Below, piece by piece: positions 53,666 to 63,659 of a stretch of DNA of 64,000 nt. The first letter of the stretch is position 1, and each line of letters starts with the position of its first letter. Position numbers and translations under genes: made by a program. Source of the stretch: Chrysoperla carnea. Its lineage: Eukaryota > Arthropoda > Insecta > Neuroptera > Chrysopidae. The notes below the pieces were generated by a model that saw only the letters and a program-made list of their open reading frames with translations, did no database searches and was not told the origin of the DNA. The stretch lies in NCBI RefSeq assembly GCF_905475395.1, contig NC_058342.1:2118501-2182500 (forward strand), read 5' to 3'.

Positions 53666-53944
53666 GTGATACCTGTTGTGATGCATAATTTAAGTGGATA
53701 CGATTCACATTTTATAATTGAACCTCTGCGGACGGTAATCGACGGTCATGTTGATGTGTTGCCCATCAACAAGGAAAAGCACATCAGTTTCACCAAGCAT
53801 GTCTCGGACATTCAATTAAGATTCATCGATTCCTTCCGATTTCTCGCAGACAAGTTAGAAAATCTGGCCTCATATTTAGATAATAACAAAAAATCTATTT
53901 TACATAAAGAGGTAAATGATAAAAAAAAAAAAATATTTTTTTAA
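53666..53944 (+). CDS. P4 DNA polymerase B, Exo II block
   Basis: IPVVMHNLSGYDSHFII then KHVSDIQLRFIDSFRFL, as in P1 and P2. The apparent end in poly-lysine is the read-through into an A-rich intron. Confidence 0.7.
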   Translation: MIPVVMHNLSGYDSHFIIEPLRTVIDGHVDVLPINKEKHISFTKHVSDIQLRFIDSFRFLADKLENLASYLDNNKKSILHKEVNDKKKKIFF

Positions 53945-53999
53945 TACAGGGTTGTAATTTGTTTTTCTTTTATAGGTCGGTAATGATGAACAATTTCAA

Positions 54000-55703
54000 T
54001 TGTTAACGAGAAAAGGTGTATTTCCATATGAATACATGAGTAGTTGGGAACGTCTCCAAGAGACACAATTACCACCAAAGGAGGCGTTCTACAGTGTGCT
54101 AACAGATGAACACATAACGGATGAGGATTATGACCATGCTATACAAGTATGGAACACATTCAATTTACATACACTTGGTGAATATTCAGACTTGTATATG
54201 AAAACTGATGTGTTACTACTTGCGGATATTTTTGAAAATTTCCGTGAGACTTGTATGCATAGTTATAGCATCGATCCCAGCCACTATTACACACTCCCTG
54301 GCTATACATGGAACGCCATGTTGAAATACACCAATATCAAATTGGAATTGTTTACGGATATCGATGACTTGCTGTTTATCGAGAAAGGAATCAGAGGCGG
54401 TGTAAGTCAATGCTCTAATCGCTATGCAAAGGCAAACAACAAGTACATGGAAGAGGGGTATGATAAGACTCAAGAAGATGTCTACCTTATGTATTATGAT
54501 GTGGTGAACCTATATGGTGCAGCAATGTGTCAACCACTTCCTACCGGAAATTTTAAGTGGGTCGACACACCAAACATCAAGGATGTTGCAGATGATTCAC
54601 CAGTCGGGTACATATTAGAGGTTGATCTTGAAATACCCCAGGATCTCCATGATTACTTCAGCGATTTACCGCCATGTCCGGAGACAACGAAACCACCAGG
54701 ATCAAAACAAAAATATCTGCTGTCAACCCTGTACAACAAGACCAACTATGTCGTGCACTACAGGAATTTAAAACTGTATACACAACTCGGTGTGAGGGTA
54801 ACAAAATACCACCGTGTGTTACAATTTGATCAATCTGCATGGTTGAAACCATATATTGAGTTCAATACCGAAATGCGCAAGAGAGCTTCAAATGATTTTG
54901 AAAAGTCTCTCTACAAACTCATGATTAATGCCATCTTCGGTAAGACCATGGAGAATTTGAGGAAACATCGGGTTGTGTACGTACGAAAAAATTGGGATGG
55001 AAAACATGGTGTGAAGAAATTAATTGCCAAACCCAATTTTCACAGTATGATGGTGCTCGACAATGATGTCAGTATTGTGGAGATGAAAAAGAGCTGTATA
55101 TATTATAAAATACCGATTTACGTAGGGTTCGTTATTTTGGACGATTCGAAAAGAAAACCAATCCAATTCCATTACAGCTATATGTACCCTCGGTATGGTA
55201 TAGAAAATGTACAGCTTTTATATACCGACACCGACAGTCTGCTATATAAAATACGCAATATTGATGTCTATGAGGTCATGAAGCAGGATATTGATCGTTT
55301 TGATACGGCTGACTATGCACCCGACAACGTCTATGGTATGCCGCTACGTAATAAGAAAGTCAAGGGCTTAATGTCCGATGAAAATAATGGTGATGTTATG
55401 TTGGAATTTATCGGGTTACGTAGCAAAATGTATGCCATTCGGGTGCAAAATAAAAAAGAGACTAAACGATCCAAGGGTCTCAAGAAGTCAGCTATCCGAA
55501 AACTTACTTTTGAGGACTATAAACGGTGTTTGCTTGAGAACCGTAACTTTTACTATGTTCAGCAAAGCATTCAGTCTAAGCGACACCGGTTGACTACCAT
55601 CAAACAGCAGAAAGTGGGCTTATCACCATTTGATCAGAAACGATACATTACTCACAATTCATATGAAACAAAACCATGGGGTCACTACAGCATTAATTGT
55701 TGA
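54000..55703 (+). CDS. P4 DNA polymerase B, polymerase block
   Basis: 567 codons with YYDVVNLYGAAM, KLMINAIFGKTMEN, LLYTDTDSLLYK, VKGLMSDENNG and KVGLSPFDQKRYI. Very close to the P2 block except for a segment after VSIVEMKKS (CIYYKIPIYVGFVILDD), where P2 instead resembles P1. Confidence 0.8.
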   Translation: MLTRKGVFPYEYMSSWERLQETQLPPKEAFYSVLTDEHITDEDYDHAIQVWNTFNLHTLGEYSDLYMKTDVLLLADIFENFRETCMHSYSIDPSHYYTLPGYTWNAMLKYTNIKLELFTDIDDLLFIEKGIRGGVSQCSNRYAKANNKYMEEGYDKTQEDVYLMYYDVVNLYGAAMCQPLPTGNFKWVDTPNIKDVADDSPVGYILEVDLEIPQDLHDYFSDLPPCPETTKPPGSKQKYLLSTLYNKTNYVVHYRNLKLYTQLGVRVTKYHRVLQFDQSAWLKPYIEFNTEMRKRASNDFEKSLYKLMINAIFGKTMENLRKHRVVYVRKNWDGKHGVKKLIAKPNFHSMMVLDNDVSIVEMKKSCIYYKIPIYVGFVILDDSKRKPIQFHYSYMYPRYGIENVQLLYTDTDSLLYKIRNIDVYEVMKQDIDRFDTADYAPDNVYGMPLRNKKVKGLMSDENNGDVMLEFIGLRSKMYAIRVQNKKETKRSKGLKKSAIRKLTFEDYKRCLLENRNFYYVQQSIQSKRHRLTTIKQQKVGLSPFDQKRYITHNSYETKPWGHYSINC

Positions 55704-55914
55704 GTGTGTAAGTATTTTTTATATTTTTATGTTTTTAATATTTATCTAATTTTTTGCTGTTGTTTCAGAAATGTGTCCTGCTGTTGTCCTCAAAGTAATA
55801 AAAGTGGTAATCAAAAACAAAAAAAGTAGTGCGCAAGAACAATTTACAGACAAAATAAAATGGGTGGGGTTAAAACAATTCATAGTGTAGATTATTATAG
55901 AAAAACAATTTAGT

Positions 55915-56319
55915 GTGCAAAACAAAATGCAAGACTTTGGTAGTCATAATAGTGAAAACAACAACTGTATTGTTAATATGATTAAAGAAAATTGTAGTTT
56001 AAGTACTATAAACAATGTGTTAACAAAGTATTTTAAAACATTGGTTAATATGGCAATTAAATGTGGTCGACCGGAAACTTTAAACTTCCTTATTGATAAG
56101 GTAGAACAAATGGGCTTAGAAGTGAAATTTTCACCATCGTCAGACGATGAAGACAAACAAATTTGGAACTGGATTTTAAAAAATATCCACTCTGGACAAA
56201 CAGATGGAATTATAGGACTATCAATTTTTGAACAATCTTACTACAGTGTATTTACATTCGACGAGTTGTCAGACTATGTTCAAGTGAAAGAAATCATTGA
56301 AAATTATCTTATGAAGAAA

Positions 56320-56354
<35 letters not shown>

Positions 56355-56370
56355 CAATGGACATTTTTCA

Positions 56371-56376
<6 letters not shown>
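55915..56376 (+). CDS. P4 small acidic protein downstream of the polymerase
   Basis: ATG at 55927 (MQDFGSHNSENNNCIVNM) matches the start in P1 and P2; a TTG/ATG-like extension upstream is not conserved. Same helical body and a longer Asp run (about 13) from GAT repeats, followed by NGHFSE and then an AAT repeat. Function unknown. Confidence 0.55.
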
Positions 56377-56402
<26 letters not shown>

Positions 56403-56636
56403 TATTTTTTTATTAATTTATTTAAATATTATAATACAACTCTGTTTTTTTTTTTTTTTTTTAATATGTTATAGATAAAATTTCAAACAATAAATAGTTT
56501 TACATTCTTATCTAATTTATTTTTTATCTTATTAAAAATACATTTCCTTTTTTAAAACACACTAATATGTTCACAAAAGCGGTCCACTATAACAAAAATT
56601 TTTTTTTGTTACAAGTATGTTCACAAAAACGTTCCA

Positions 56637-57557
56637 CTATAAAAGAAGAATTTTTTCATCAATATATGAATCGTGGGAAGAGTCGAACCCCAACCACCGG
56701 ACTTTAACTTTGGATCCACGTTTAGCTAAGACCTTTTCCACTAAATAAATGTTTGGATCGTGAACTTTTTGTAGTTCTTCGGCATAGAAACCACCCTTTA
56801 TATCGTCGTTGTTGTAGTCCTTCAGTAAATACGTTCTTGGATTTGTAAGTTTCACCTCGCGAATGGTGAATATTTCTGGTGTCCATGATGGATGGAAACC
56901 ACGCGCAAACGTTGTTCTAAATTTACTTATCCTTACATGATCACCAACTGTAAATAGAGATGGACCCACCATCTTAATATGATTGTATGAATCATTTAAA
57001 ACGCGCTTTTCGTTTTGTTTATTGACTTGTGATGGCTTCATCCTTATCGTTCGATGGTATGAATTATTATACTGTTTAATCAGTTCCGGTAAAACTTTAA
57101 TCCATTTATAATTACCATACAAACTAAAATGTTTGTACATCATCGATTTCAGCGTCCGTATAAATCTTTCCACAATACACGCCTTTTTAGTTGAGTATAC
57201 AGAATAATGGTTTATGTTGTACTCTTTCATCAATCTCTTAAATTTTTCATTATAAAATTCCGTACCATTATCAGTTTGAAGGTTTTCCGGTTTTCGGTCT
57301 CTTATAATCTGTTCCATAGCATTAGTGACATCCACCGCACTCTTGGACTTTAGTGGAATAGCCCAGCTATATTTGGAAAAGCAATCGATGACCACCAAAA
57401 TATACTTAAAGTTAGCATTTTGTCTTGCATAGGGAATCATTTCTACCAAGTCACCTTGAAATAAGTCATTGAGTCCCTTTATGATTACACGCCTTCTTTG
57501 ATAATTACGTCGAGCTGGTTTATGTAACTCATTCACAACAATTCGTCTTTTATCCAT
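56637..57557 (-). CDS. P4 Polinton integrase with chromodomain
   Basis: 306 codons from ATG (MDKRRIVVNELHKPARR). Retrovirus-type catalytic core: Asp36 in FQGDLVEM, Asp96 in LQTDNGTEF and Glu130 in IVERFIRTLK. The C-terminal 60 residues are a chromodomain-like fold (NIYLVEKVLAKRG, VKVRWLGFDSSHDSYI). It would cut and join element ends with 6-bp staggered insertion. Its ATG overlaps the end of the fibre-like gene by eight bases (ATGGATAA), so the two are probably on one transcript. The N-terminal zinc-binding part common in retroviral integrases is not evident. Only remnants are left in P0, P1 and P2. Confidence 0.85.
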   Translation of the reverse strand: MDKRRIVVNELHKPARRNYQRRRVIIKGLNDLFQGDLVEMIPYARQNANFKYILVVIDCFSKYSWAIPLKSKSAVDVTNAMEQIIRDRKPENLQTDNGTEFYNEKFKRLMKEYNINHYSVYSTKKACIVERFIRTLKSMMYKHFSLYGNYKWIKVLPELIKQYNNSYHRTIRMKPSQVNKQNEKRVLNDSYNHIKMVGPSLFTVGDHVRISKFRTTFARGFHPSWTPEIFTIREVKLTNPRTYLLKDYNNDDIKGGFYAEELQKVHDPNIYLVEKVLAKRGSKVKVRWLGFDSSHDSYIDEKILLL

Positions 57558-58257
57558 CTATTAATTTATATTTTATACCAATGTCAACATGTAGTAACAT
57601 AGAGTTATGTGCAGACATGAGACTTTTAGGTACACCAAATGTTAAATAATCGTTTGATCTTAATGTATTAAGTTTATTTTTATCAATAATTGTATCGTTT
57701 TTGAAGACTTCACAGTATTTCGGTTTAATATTTAAATAATGTATCACTCCAGAGATCGGAAATCTAAATAAGTAAACCCTCATATCATTTTCTAATATAT
57801 ACCATGCAAAATCAGTGGTTGGGTCTTGATTGAATTGTGTTGGTATTGTATTTCGTATTGATATTTGAAAATAACCATTTAATTTTTTCAGACTCTCGTT
57901 AAATATTTCAGCAGTTTTATTGATTTCACCACTAACATGATTTATAAGGGTGTATAAGTCCACAGCATCAGTTGAAAATTCTGGACTTGCTACATTACTT
58001 ATTTTTTTATTTTTTGCGTCAAAATATGATTCTTCATCATCATCATCATCATTTAATGACAAACATTTTTCTGTAAGACTTTCCAAGTTCACAACATCTT
58101 GCTTATTTATAGGTTTCCCGACATTCACAATTCGTCTCTGTTTCGCATCAAAGCAATTATTTCCACCTTTACATCGAAGTATTGATTCATTATGTGATGT
58201 ATATAAATCTTGATAATTTTTAAAGAGAGGACGTCCAAATTTATCAATACCGTTCAT
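57550..58257 (-). CDS. P4 fibre-like protein candidate
   Basis: 235 codons from ATG (MNGIDKFGRPLFKNYQDLY). Two related repeats, FDAKQRRIVNVGKPINKQDV and FDAKNKKISNVASPEFSTDA, each followed by a hydrophobic TL segment, have the pattern (DA.NK.I.NV..P....DAV) of trimeric phage and viral tail or fibre shafts. Then a heptad-like helix (HVSGEINKTAEIFNESLKKL) and a beta-rich C-terminal domain. I infer a trimeric attachment fibre. Not present in P1 or P2. Confidence 0.5.
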   Translation of the reverse strand: MNGIDKFGRPLFKNYQDLYTSHNESILRCKGGNNCFDAKQRRIVNVGKPINKQDVVNLESLTEKCLSLNDDDDDEESYFDAKNKKISNVASPEFSTDAVDLYTLINHVSGEINKTAEIFNESLKKLNGYFQISIRNTIPTQFNQDPTTDFAWYILENDMRVYLFRFPISGVIHYLNIKPKYCEVFKNDTIIDKNKLNTLRSNDYLTFGVPKSLMSAHNSMLLHVDIGIKYKLIDG

Positions 58258-58309
58258 AGTGAGTTCTCAATAGGTAATGATGTAATTTTAATAATTACAT
58301 ATAATAAAT

Positions 58310-58574
58310 TTAAATACTAAACAGGTCTGTTTAATACTGGTTTGACATGTTTTAATACTATTCTGCAACAGGTCTGTATTTAAACAGGTCTGTTTAATAC
58401 TGGTTTTGACCTGTTTTAATACAGGTCTGTTTAATACTGGTTTTGACCTGTTTTAATACAGATCTGTTTAGAAACAGGTCTGTTTAATACGGGTTTTGAT
58501 CGGTTTAAAACTGGTCTGTTTAGAAGCAGGTCTGTTTAATACTGGTTTTGACCGGTTTAATACAGGTCTGGTTT
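58310..58574. repeat. Short array of the AAACAGG family, P4
   Basis: About 260 bases of irregular units (ACAGGTCTGTTTAATACTGG, TTTTGACCTGTTTTAATA). It lies between the fibre-like and DUF8207-type genes; the large arrays in P1 and P2 start at the same place, directly after the DUF8207-type gene. Confidence 0.85.
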
Positions 58575-59540
58575 TCAGTATATTATATTTTCTTCTTTTA
58601 ACTCTTGTATCAGACTATTGATCTCGTTTTGATGGCTGAAATTTCCCGCATCACGTGATGCGCATAACAGACGTAATCTGTCACAAAGTTCCTCGATTGT
58701 ATTCCAGTACACATAATCTATGGGGTTATTAGTTACTCGTGATAATGTTAGACCGCTACCATAAGCCGATGGGTATAGATGTTTCCTAATGATATTTTTA
58801 TACTTAAAACTTCTAGTTCCTTGAATTTGACCCTGAGAGTCATAGTTCCGTCTATTAGCGTTTGTTGATGTTACAATTTCTAAATAGTTATCCATGTCTT
58901 GCTCTGAATAATTTTTTGGTATCTGTTTTACTAAAAGTTCGTATAAACCTGATGTCCCGTCATACCATTTTTCGTTGACTTGTATATCGTTATGCTTAAT
59001 GTAAACAACTGAATTGCCTACATATAATCTATCAGCCACATTATCATAACGTAATCCGTAAATATTATCGATAAGCTTATCATCTTTATTCGATAATATA
59101 AAATAAATGTATTTACCGGCCACATCTCCATAAGTCTTTGTAAAATGTTGGAGTGCATGATGATCATTCTCTGGTGATTTTATAATCTCCCTAAATACAA
59201 CATCGGGAGTGTGTAATGCCTCATCCTCATAGGTGTCTGTTTTTGTTTTTGTCACTACTGGAGTATCTTCAAATAATTTTCGAGCCTTCATTGGTGTATA
59301 ATTTAATAGTTTATCTTTATTGTCTTCTAAGGTATCATCTTCCATCTTGCGTTTTACATTAATTCGAGTAAAATCATTTTTGTTCTCTTGTTTTTCTACT
59401 AGCTTATTCAACGGATCAGTGATGGGCTTAAATGTTTTTTCTAATGAAATGGCCGTTGTTTGTTCACCAGCTTTGAGCGCGTTATACTTTTTCTGTATAA
59501 TGTCACTCAACTTAGCTAGCTGTTTCGTTGTCTGAAGCAT
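58575..59540 (-). CDS. P4 DUF8207-type protein
   Basis: 321 codons, ATG start MLQTTKQLAKLSDIIQKKY. Same domains as 39155-40129; charged N-terminus and conserved C-terminal half (WYDGTSGLYELLVKQIP, AGNFSHQNEINSLIQEL). Open. Confidence 0.65.
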   Translation of the reverse strand: MLQTTKQLAKLSDIIQKKYNALKAGEQTTAISLEKTFKPITDPLNKLVEKQENKNDFTRINVKRKMEDDTLEDNKDKLLNYTPMKARKLFEDTPVVTKTKTDTYEDEALHTPDVVFREIIKSPENDHHALQHFTKTYGDVAGKYIYFILSNKDDKLIDNIYGLRYDNVADRLYVGNSVVYIKHNDIQVNEKWYDGTSGLYELLVKQIPKNYSEQDMDNYLEIVTSTNANRRNYDSQGQIQGTRSFKYKNIIRKHLYPSAYGSGLTLSRVTNNPIDYVYWNTIEELCDRLRLLCASRDAGNFSHQNEINSLIQELKEENIIY

Positions 59541-59795
59541 GTTATCGCATGAATGCTTGCAAATTAAATGACCTATACAGTTGATAAACAGCGCTTAATA
59601 ACCTAACAAGCATCATCAATCAACCCATATAATATGCTCTTTATAAGGAATAATAAATCAACTTCTACTACAGATTAGATAAAAAAATTTTTTATTTATA
59701 AAAAATTACAATTTTAGATTAAAGCAAAATACAAATAATATGAATAAAGACAATCATTTTATTTAAATATTATTTATTGTTAATAATAATAATAA

Positions 59796-60281
59796 TCAAG
59801 AAGCACCTCCGTACAGAGATCTATTAAAAAAATAATGTAATAAATACATAATAATATTTGTCGTACAATGTTTATGTTGATAGATACACAGGGCTTTTGA
59901 TACACTGTCATTCTTATGGAGTGGTTTTCCACCATCTAAATTTTCAATGTGGACTGCCTTTGTCGAATTTCGAATTAATTTTTTTATCCAAATTTTCTTT
60001 TCTTCCCCTTTGCAGTATATAACATTATGATTAGCAATGTGTGTTAAAATGGCTGATAACTCACAATAATCGGTAGCTCCTTGATTCCAGTATAAACCAT
60101 GGTAATTTTTTGAGAGCCAAATTGCTTGTTTCTTATCCGAATCACTTAATGTGTTAAATGGAAATGGTGGTTTGAATACATAATGTCCAAAGTGATTACC
60201 ATTTGTATCCACAAAACTAAGTTCTTTAACGATGAATTCATTGTTTACTTTGAATCCCTGTACGTCCACTATGTACGACAT
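59796..60281 (-). CDS. P4 conserved 160-aa protein, function unknown
   Basis: 161 codons (MSYIVDVQGFKVNNEF). Nearly identical to 38395-38883 of P2. Starts directly after the major capsid stop. The 255-base spacer to the next gene is AT-rich with no gene. Confidence 0.6.
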   Translation of the reverse strand: MSYIVDVQGFKVNNEFIVKELSFVDTNGNHFGHYVFKPPFPFNTLSDSDKKQAIWLSKNYHGLYWNQGATDYCELSAILTHIANHNVIYCKGEEKKIWIKKLIRNSTKAVHIENLDGGKPLHKNDSVSKALCIYQHKHCTTNIIMYLLHYFFNRSLYGGAS

Positions 60282-60282
60282 T

Positions 60283-61494
60283 TTAAACTACTCTATTCAC
60301 AATATTTGTAAGTGGATTGTATTTAAATAATCGATCATGGAACACTATACAATACGCACGCGTTTTCGCTGGGAAATTAGCACTAGCTTCAAACTCGACG
60401 CGCAAGTCCACTGTTGTAGATTTAAGTGACTCTGGGTGCTTAGAACAGTCAATGACAAATAGAGGTGATTTATTTATAAACGTTTCTTTATCTAGCAATG
60501 GTTCTGTTATAGAGCGTCTATAGTACGATTTTTGAAAATTACAATACATCTCATACAGTAATGCTGTTTGCTTGTTCGTGTAATTTAGATTCAAATTCAC
60601 ATATGGGTATGCTTCACCATTTAAATAGACTTTCAAATTTGCGATGTTACAATGGTCAAACTGACTGGAATCTTTTAAAATGTTGCGGTCACGATTTGTT
60701 TGGAAACAGATAACAGCATAGTTAGGACATTCTACACTAGTTTTAACACTCCACACATGCCTATCAGTTAATGGTAGTTCTGGTATAAGTAGACATTCCA
60801 TTGATCGAAACCATAACCTCAAATCATCATTTTGATTGACTAAGTTGTATAATTTGACTCGCATTTTATCAGACACTTTAACGTATGGAACACACCATTC
60901 TAATTTGTTGATTTTAATTTTAGGTTTGCTTGTTGCGACAGTTGAGGTAAAACAATTAATATCATCATTTGCACGAACAATAACGATTTCTTGTTTCATG
61001 TTTACAAGAATTTTAGGATAATCTTCAAAAAAACCCATATACATTTTCAATGGAATACGAACATTGAAGTAACCAGTGGCATCCCTTTTAAAATTCTCAC
61101 CAAAACCAGCATTCTCTAAAGCTTTACTTTGATTTTCGTTTAGGGATAGATAGTTTTTTATAGTGCTAACGATGCCTACGTTATTAATCACATCAATTAC
61201 CTTGCCACCAATTTCATAACGAATTTCATGAAACATAAATGATATAGCATTCGATATGAACCTGACTGCATTTGTAACAGCATCATCAGTAGTACTATCA
61301 TCAGTCACTTGACCTTCGATATTTAAAACACTTTCACTTGGTAATGTGTACAAGTCTTGTGATTGGATGCAAATTCTACTCTCATCGCTTGACTCAAATT
61401 TCGATGAATTATAAGCTTGATGGTTGTGATACTCTAGTCCTGTAATAACATTATCGTACTCCGGTACATTGGTCACTTCTAATATTTCTGCCAT
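60283..61494 (-). CDS. P4 major capsid protein candidate
   Basis: 403 codons (MAEILEVTNVPEYDNV), about 97 percent identical by eye to 37197-38393 of P2, with a small insertion after GQVTDD. Much closer to P2 than the element ends are. Confidence 0.65.
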   Translation of the reverse strand: MAEILEVTNVPEYDNVITGLEYHNHQAYNSSKFESSDESRICIQSQDLYTLPSESVLNIEGQVTDDSTTDDAVTNAVRFISNAISFMFHEIRYEIGGKVIDVINNVGIVSTIKNYLSLNENQSKALENAGFGENFKRDATGYFNVRIPLKMYMGFFEDYPKILVNMKQEIVIVRANDDINCFTSTVATSKPKIKINKLEWCVPYVKVSDKMRVKLYNLVNQNDDLRLWFRSMECLLIPELPLTDRHVWSVKTSVECPNYAVICFQTNRDRNILKDSSQFDHCNIANLKVYLNGEAYPYVNLNLNYTNKQTALLYEMYCNFQKSYYRRSITEPLLDKETFINKSPLFVIDCSKHPESLKSTTVDLRVEFEASANFPAKTRAYCIVFHDRLFKYNPLTNIVNRVV

Positions 61495-61589
61495 TCTTCT
61501 TGTTATTCCTTTTTTTTTTTTTTTCTTCTTAATACAATTGAATTTTATTCCTATAATTGATTTCTTTATTTTAAGCCAACAACTAAATT

Positions 61590-61769
61590 TTACCCAACAA
61601 TTGGCCGTTTTAGTTTTAAACCAATTGATTGAAGAAATTTTCTATTTTCGTATGATAACTGTTTGTTATTTTTTATTCTATTGTTACTCGATTGAGGTTG
61701 TTTTATCGGACGGTTTGTAGAAACACTGCCTCCTACATAACGTGTAGGATGATTAAATACAAAACCCAT
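61590..61769 (-). CDS. 59-aa protein between penton and major capsid genes (P4)
   Basis: Its ATG overlaps the penton stop (TAATG) and the frame is open for 59 codons, starting MGFVFNHPTRYVGGSV, with a basic Asn/Lys-rich middle (NNRIKNNKQLSYENRK) and end KRPIVG. The overlap and its position in the structural cluster support a real gene. In P2 the LTR element sits inside it. Function unknown; a small basic core or cement protein is possible. Confidence 0.55.
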   Translation of the reverse strand: MGFVFNHPTRYVGGSVSTNRPIKQPQSSNNRIKNNKQLSYENRKFLQSIGLKLKRPIVG

Positions 61770-62446
61770 TATATCTTTTTTAAGTGTAATCCGATTGTAA
61801 TGTTTTCACCTCGAAAGTTAACTAATTTACCAGTTTGGTCCACTAACATGAGCGTAATGTTGCTTATAGTTTGACAGTTGATTGGTAAATAAATAACATT
61901 CATAGGATGTATCACAATTTTATAGCCAGGTGGCAGATTTGGTGAAAAATGAAACAATGTGTGACTGATTTCGTTGTTATGATACGATCCATTTGTAATA
62001 TTACATTGAACATAAATTGTTTCTACAGGTAAAATATTAACTGTATTGTCGCTTTCATGTCTTTTATTTGCATCTAGTTTTCGTTTATTAAATCCCAACA
62101 TGCGACAAACAGAATCTGATGGTTCACAGTTTATTATCACAGTACACTTTATTTCACATTTTAATGTATTTGTATTAGCATTTATTTGTAGTGTCACCTC
62201 ATCACCTACAGCTTCTTTTAAATAACGTTCAATATCTTCAACTTCATAAGATCCTGGCGGTATTTCTATGACTTTATCATCGTAATAAAACATATTATTT
62301 TGGCCGTGAATATTAGGGATGGAATTGTACGCTTGTAAATCTACTACACCCATTTCATAATTCTCATTTTTATCCAATTCAATTGGTGGAGAAAAGTCTG
62401 TTGTTAAAAAAGAGCTATCCCCCGTAAAAGTAAGCATGTATGACAT
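61769..62446 (-). CDS. P4 penton / minor jelly-roll capsid candidate
   Basis: 225 codons (MSYMLTFTGDSSFLTTDFS), nearly identical to 31892-32569. Same context: after protease, before the 59-aa gene. Confidence 0.65.
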   Translation of the reverse strand: MSYMLTFTGDSSFLTTDFSPPIELDKNENYEMGVVDLQAYNSIPNIHGQNNMFYYDDKVIEIPPGSYEVEDIERYLKEAVGDEVTLQINANTNTLKCEIKCTVIINCEPSDSVCRMLGFNKRKLDANKRHESDNTVNILPVETIYVQCNITNGSYHNNEISHTLFHFSPNLPPGYKIVIHPMNVIYLPINCQTISNITLMLVDQTGKLVNFRGENITIGLHLKKI

Positions 62447-62480
62447 CTTGATGAATGATGTGAATACAAGACTTGCTGGT

Positions 62481-62750
62481 TTATTTATTTAATAAAAATT
62501 GTAAACATAGATGTCCACATATCGGAGTATTAAATTGTTGTTGTCTATCAAAATTATATTGAATGTCACATCCGTTAAAATATTGAATGACTTCCGCTGG
62601 CGGTCTTAAATTTCCAAAGCTATCAAAATAGATTACATTTCTATTATACTTTTTATATGCCGTCCAGTGTGTGCCACTATTTTTAGATAAATCATGGTTG
62701 ATAATTCCTGTTTCATATTTATATGGTCTTTTGGGTAGGGTGTCACGCAT
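62481..62750 (-). CDS. P4 adenovirus-type cysteine protease
   Basis: First methionine at 62750 (MRDTLPKRPYKYETG); as in P2 the frame is open further upstream, overlapping the end of the phospholipase-type gene. His in GTHWTAYKK, Asp in YFDSFG, Cys in ICGHLCLQF. Confidence 0.75.
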   Translation of the reverse strand: MRDTLPKRPYKYETGIINHDLSKNSGTHWTAYKKYNRNVIYFDSFGNLRPPAEVIQYFNGCDIQYNFDRQQQFNTPICGHLCLQFLLNK

Positions 62751-62839
62751 AAAAACACCACGAAAATACGGAATTTTAAATTGTTTAGCATACGCACGTA
62801 GCTCCGTATCGTAAAGTGCTCTACGTGGTAGCGTTTCAA

Positions 62840-63607
62840 TTAGTTTTTTGCTAAATATAATCCCATGCCTTTGTTGTATGGTCTTAAATACAAGCCTTTA
62901 CCCATTGCTATAGCTTCCATTGTTTTGTTGTGTCTTTGACTCTCATTAAGTTGATTACGAGCACTTTTATAATTTGTAACGGCTTTAGCAATACCCGACG
63001 CTCCGCCAGCCAAAGCACCTAAAGCAGAGAGTCCTGCGAATATGGGAATTAATGGAAGTACACCACCAGACTTTGGAACCGGTATTACACGTGTGGGTGC
63101 TTTAATACGTTGACCTCGCACGGCTGCTTTTGCAATTTTTACCGCTGCTTTTAAGTCCGTTGGTTGTGATTTTTTCAATGCATTTCGTGCCTTTCGCACT
63201 GATGCTGTAAAGTTTATAGTTTTCTTTGACTTTTTCGCCTTTTTCTTTTTTTTTAATCCCATACCAAGTGAAGTTTTTGCCTTCATGGCGCTTGTAACGA
63301 ATAAAGCGGATGCTTTTTCTCCAATTGTTGAATCAGATGCTTTGGTACGTTTCCAAGCGGCTTCAGCTAATTGTTTATCTGCTATATGGCGCTCCTTTAA
63401 GTCTTTACTTTTTGAATATGCTATATCATGCACCATACAAGCCTGATCCAATGCGTTTTTTGGTTTATCACCACGCGCTAATCGCTCCTTCAGCTTAGTT
63501 CCAGGTCCACAATATCGATAAGTTGGTATGTGTAATTCGAACGGTAATTTATTTATAAGTGTGTTAACAATACCGCTTCCTTTGTGTTGTTGCTTCTGAC
63601 ATGACAT
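62840..63607 (-). CDS. P4 minor capsid protein with phospholipase A2 domain
   Basis: ATG at 63607 (MSCQKQQHKGSGIV). Calcium loop YCGPGTKL, catalytic ACMVHDIAYSK, basic KKKKKAKKSKK, and a Gly/Ala-rich segment. Ends with the same A-rich overlap with the protease frame as in P2. Confidence 0.75.
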   Translation of the reverse strand: MSCQKQQHKGSGIVNTLINKLPFELHIPTYRYCGPGTKLKERLARGDKPKNALDQACMVHDIAYSKSKDLKERHIADKQLAEAAWKRTKASDSTIGEKASALFVTSAMKAKTSLGMGLKKKKKAKKSKKTINFTASVRKARNALKKSQPTDLKAAVKIAKAAVRGQRIKAPTRVIPVPKSGGVLPLIPIFAGLSALGALAGGASGIAKAVTNYKSARNQLNESQRHNKTMEAIAMGKGLYLRPYNKGMGLYLAKN

Positions 63608-63659
63608 ACTTCGAAATGCTTTAAACAATTAGGCTCACATATATTTAAATGTTTATAAA

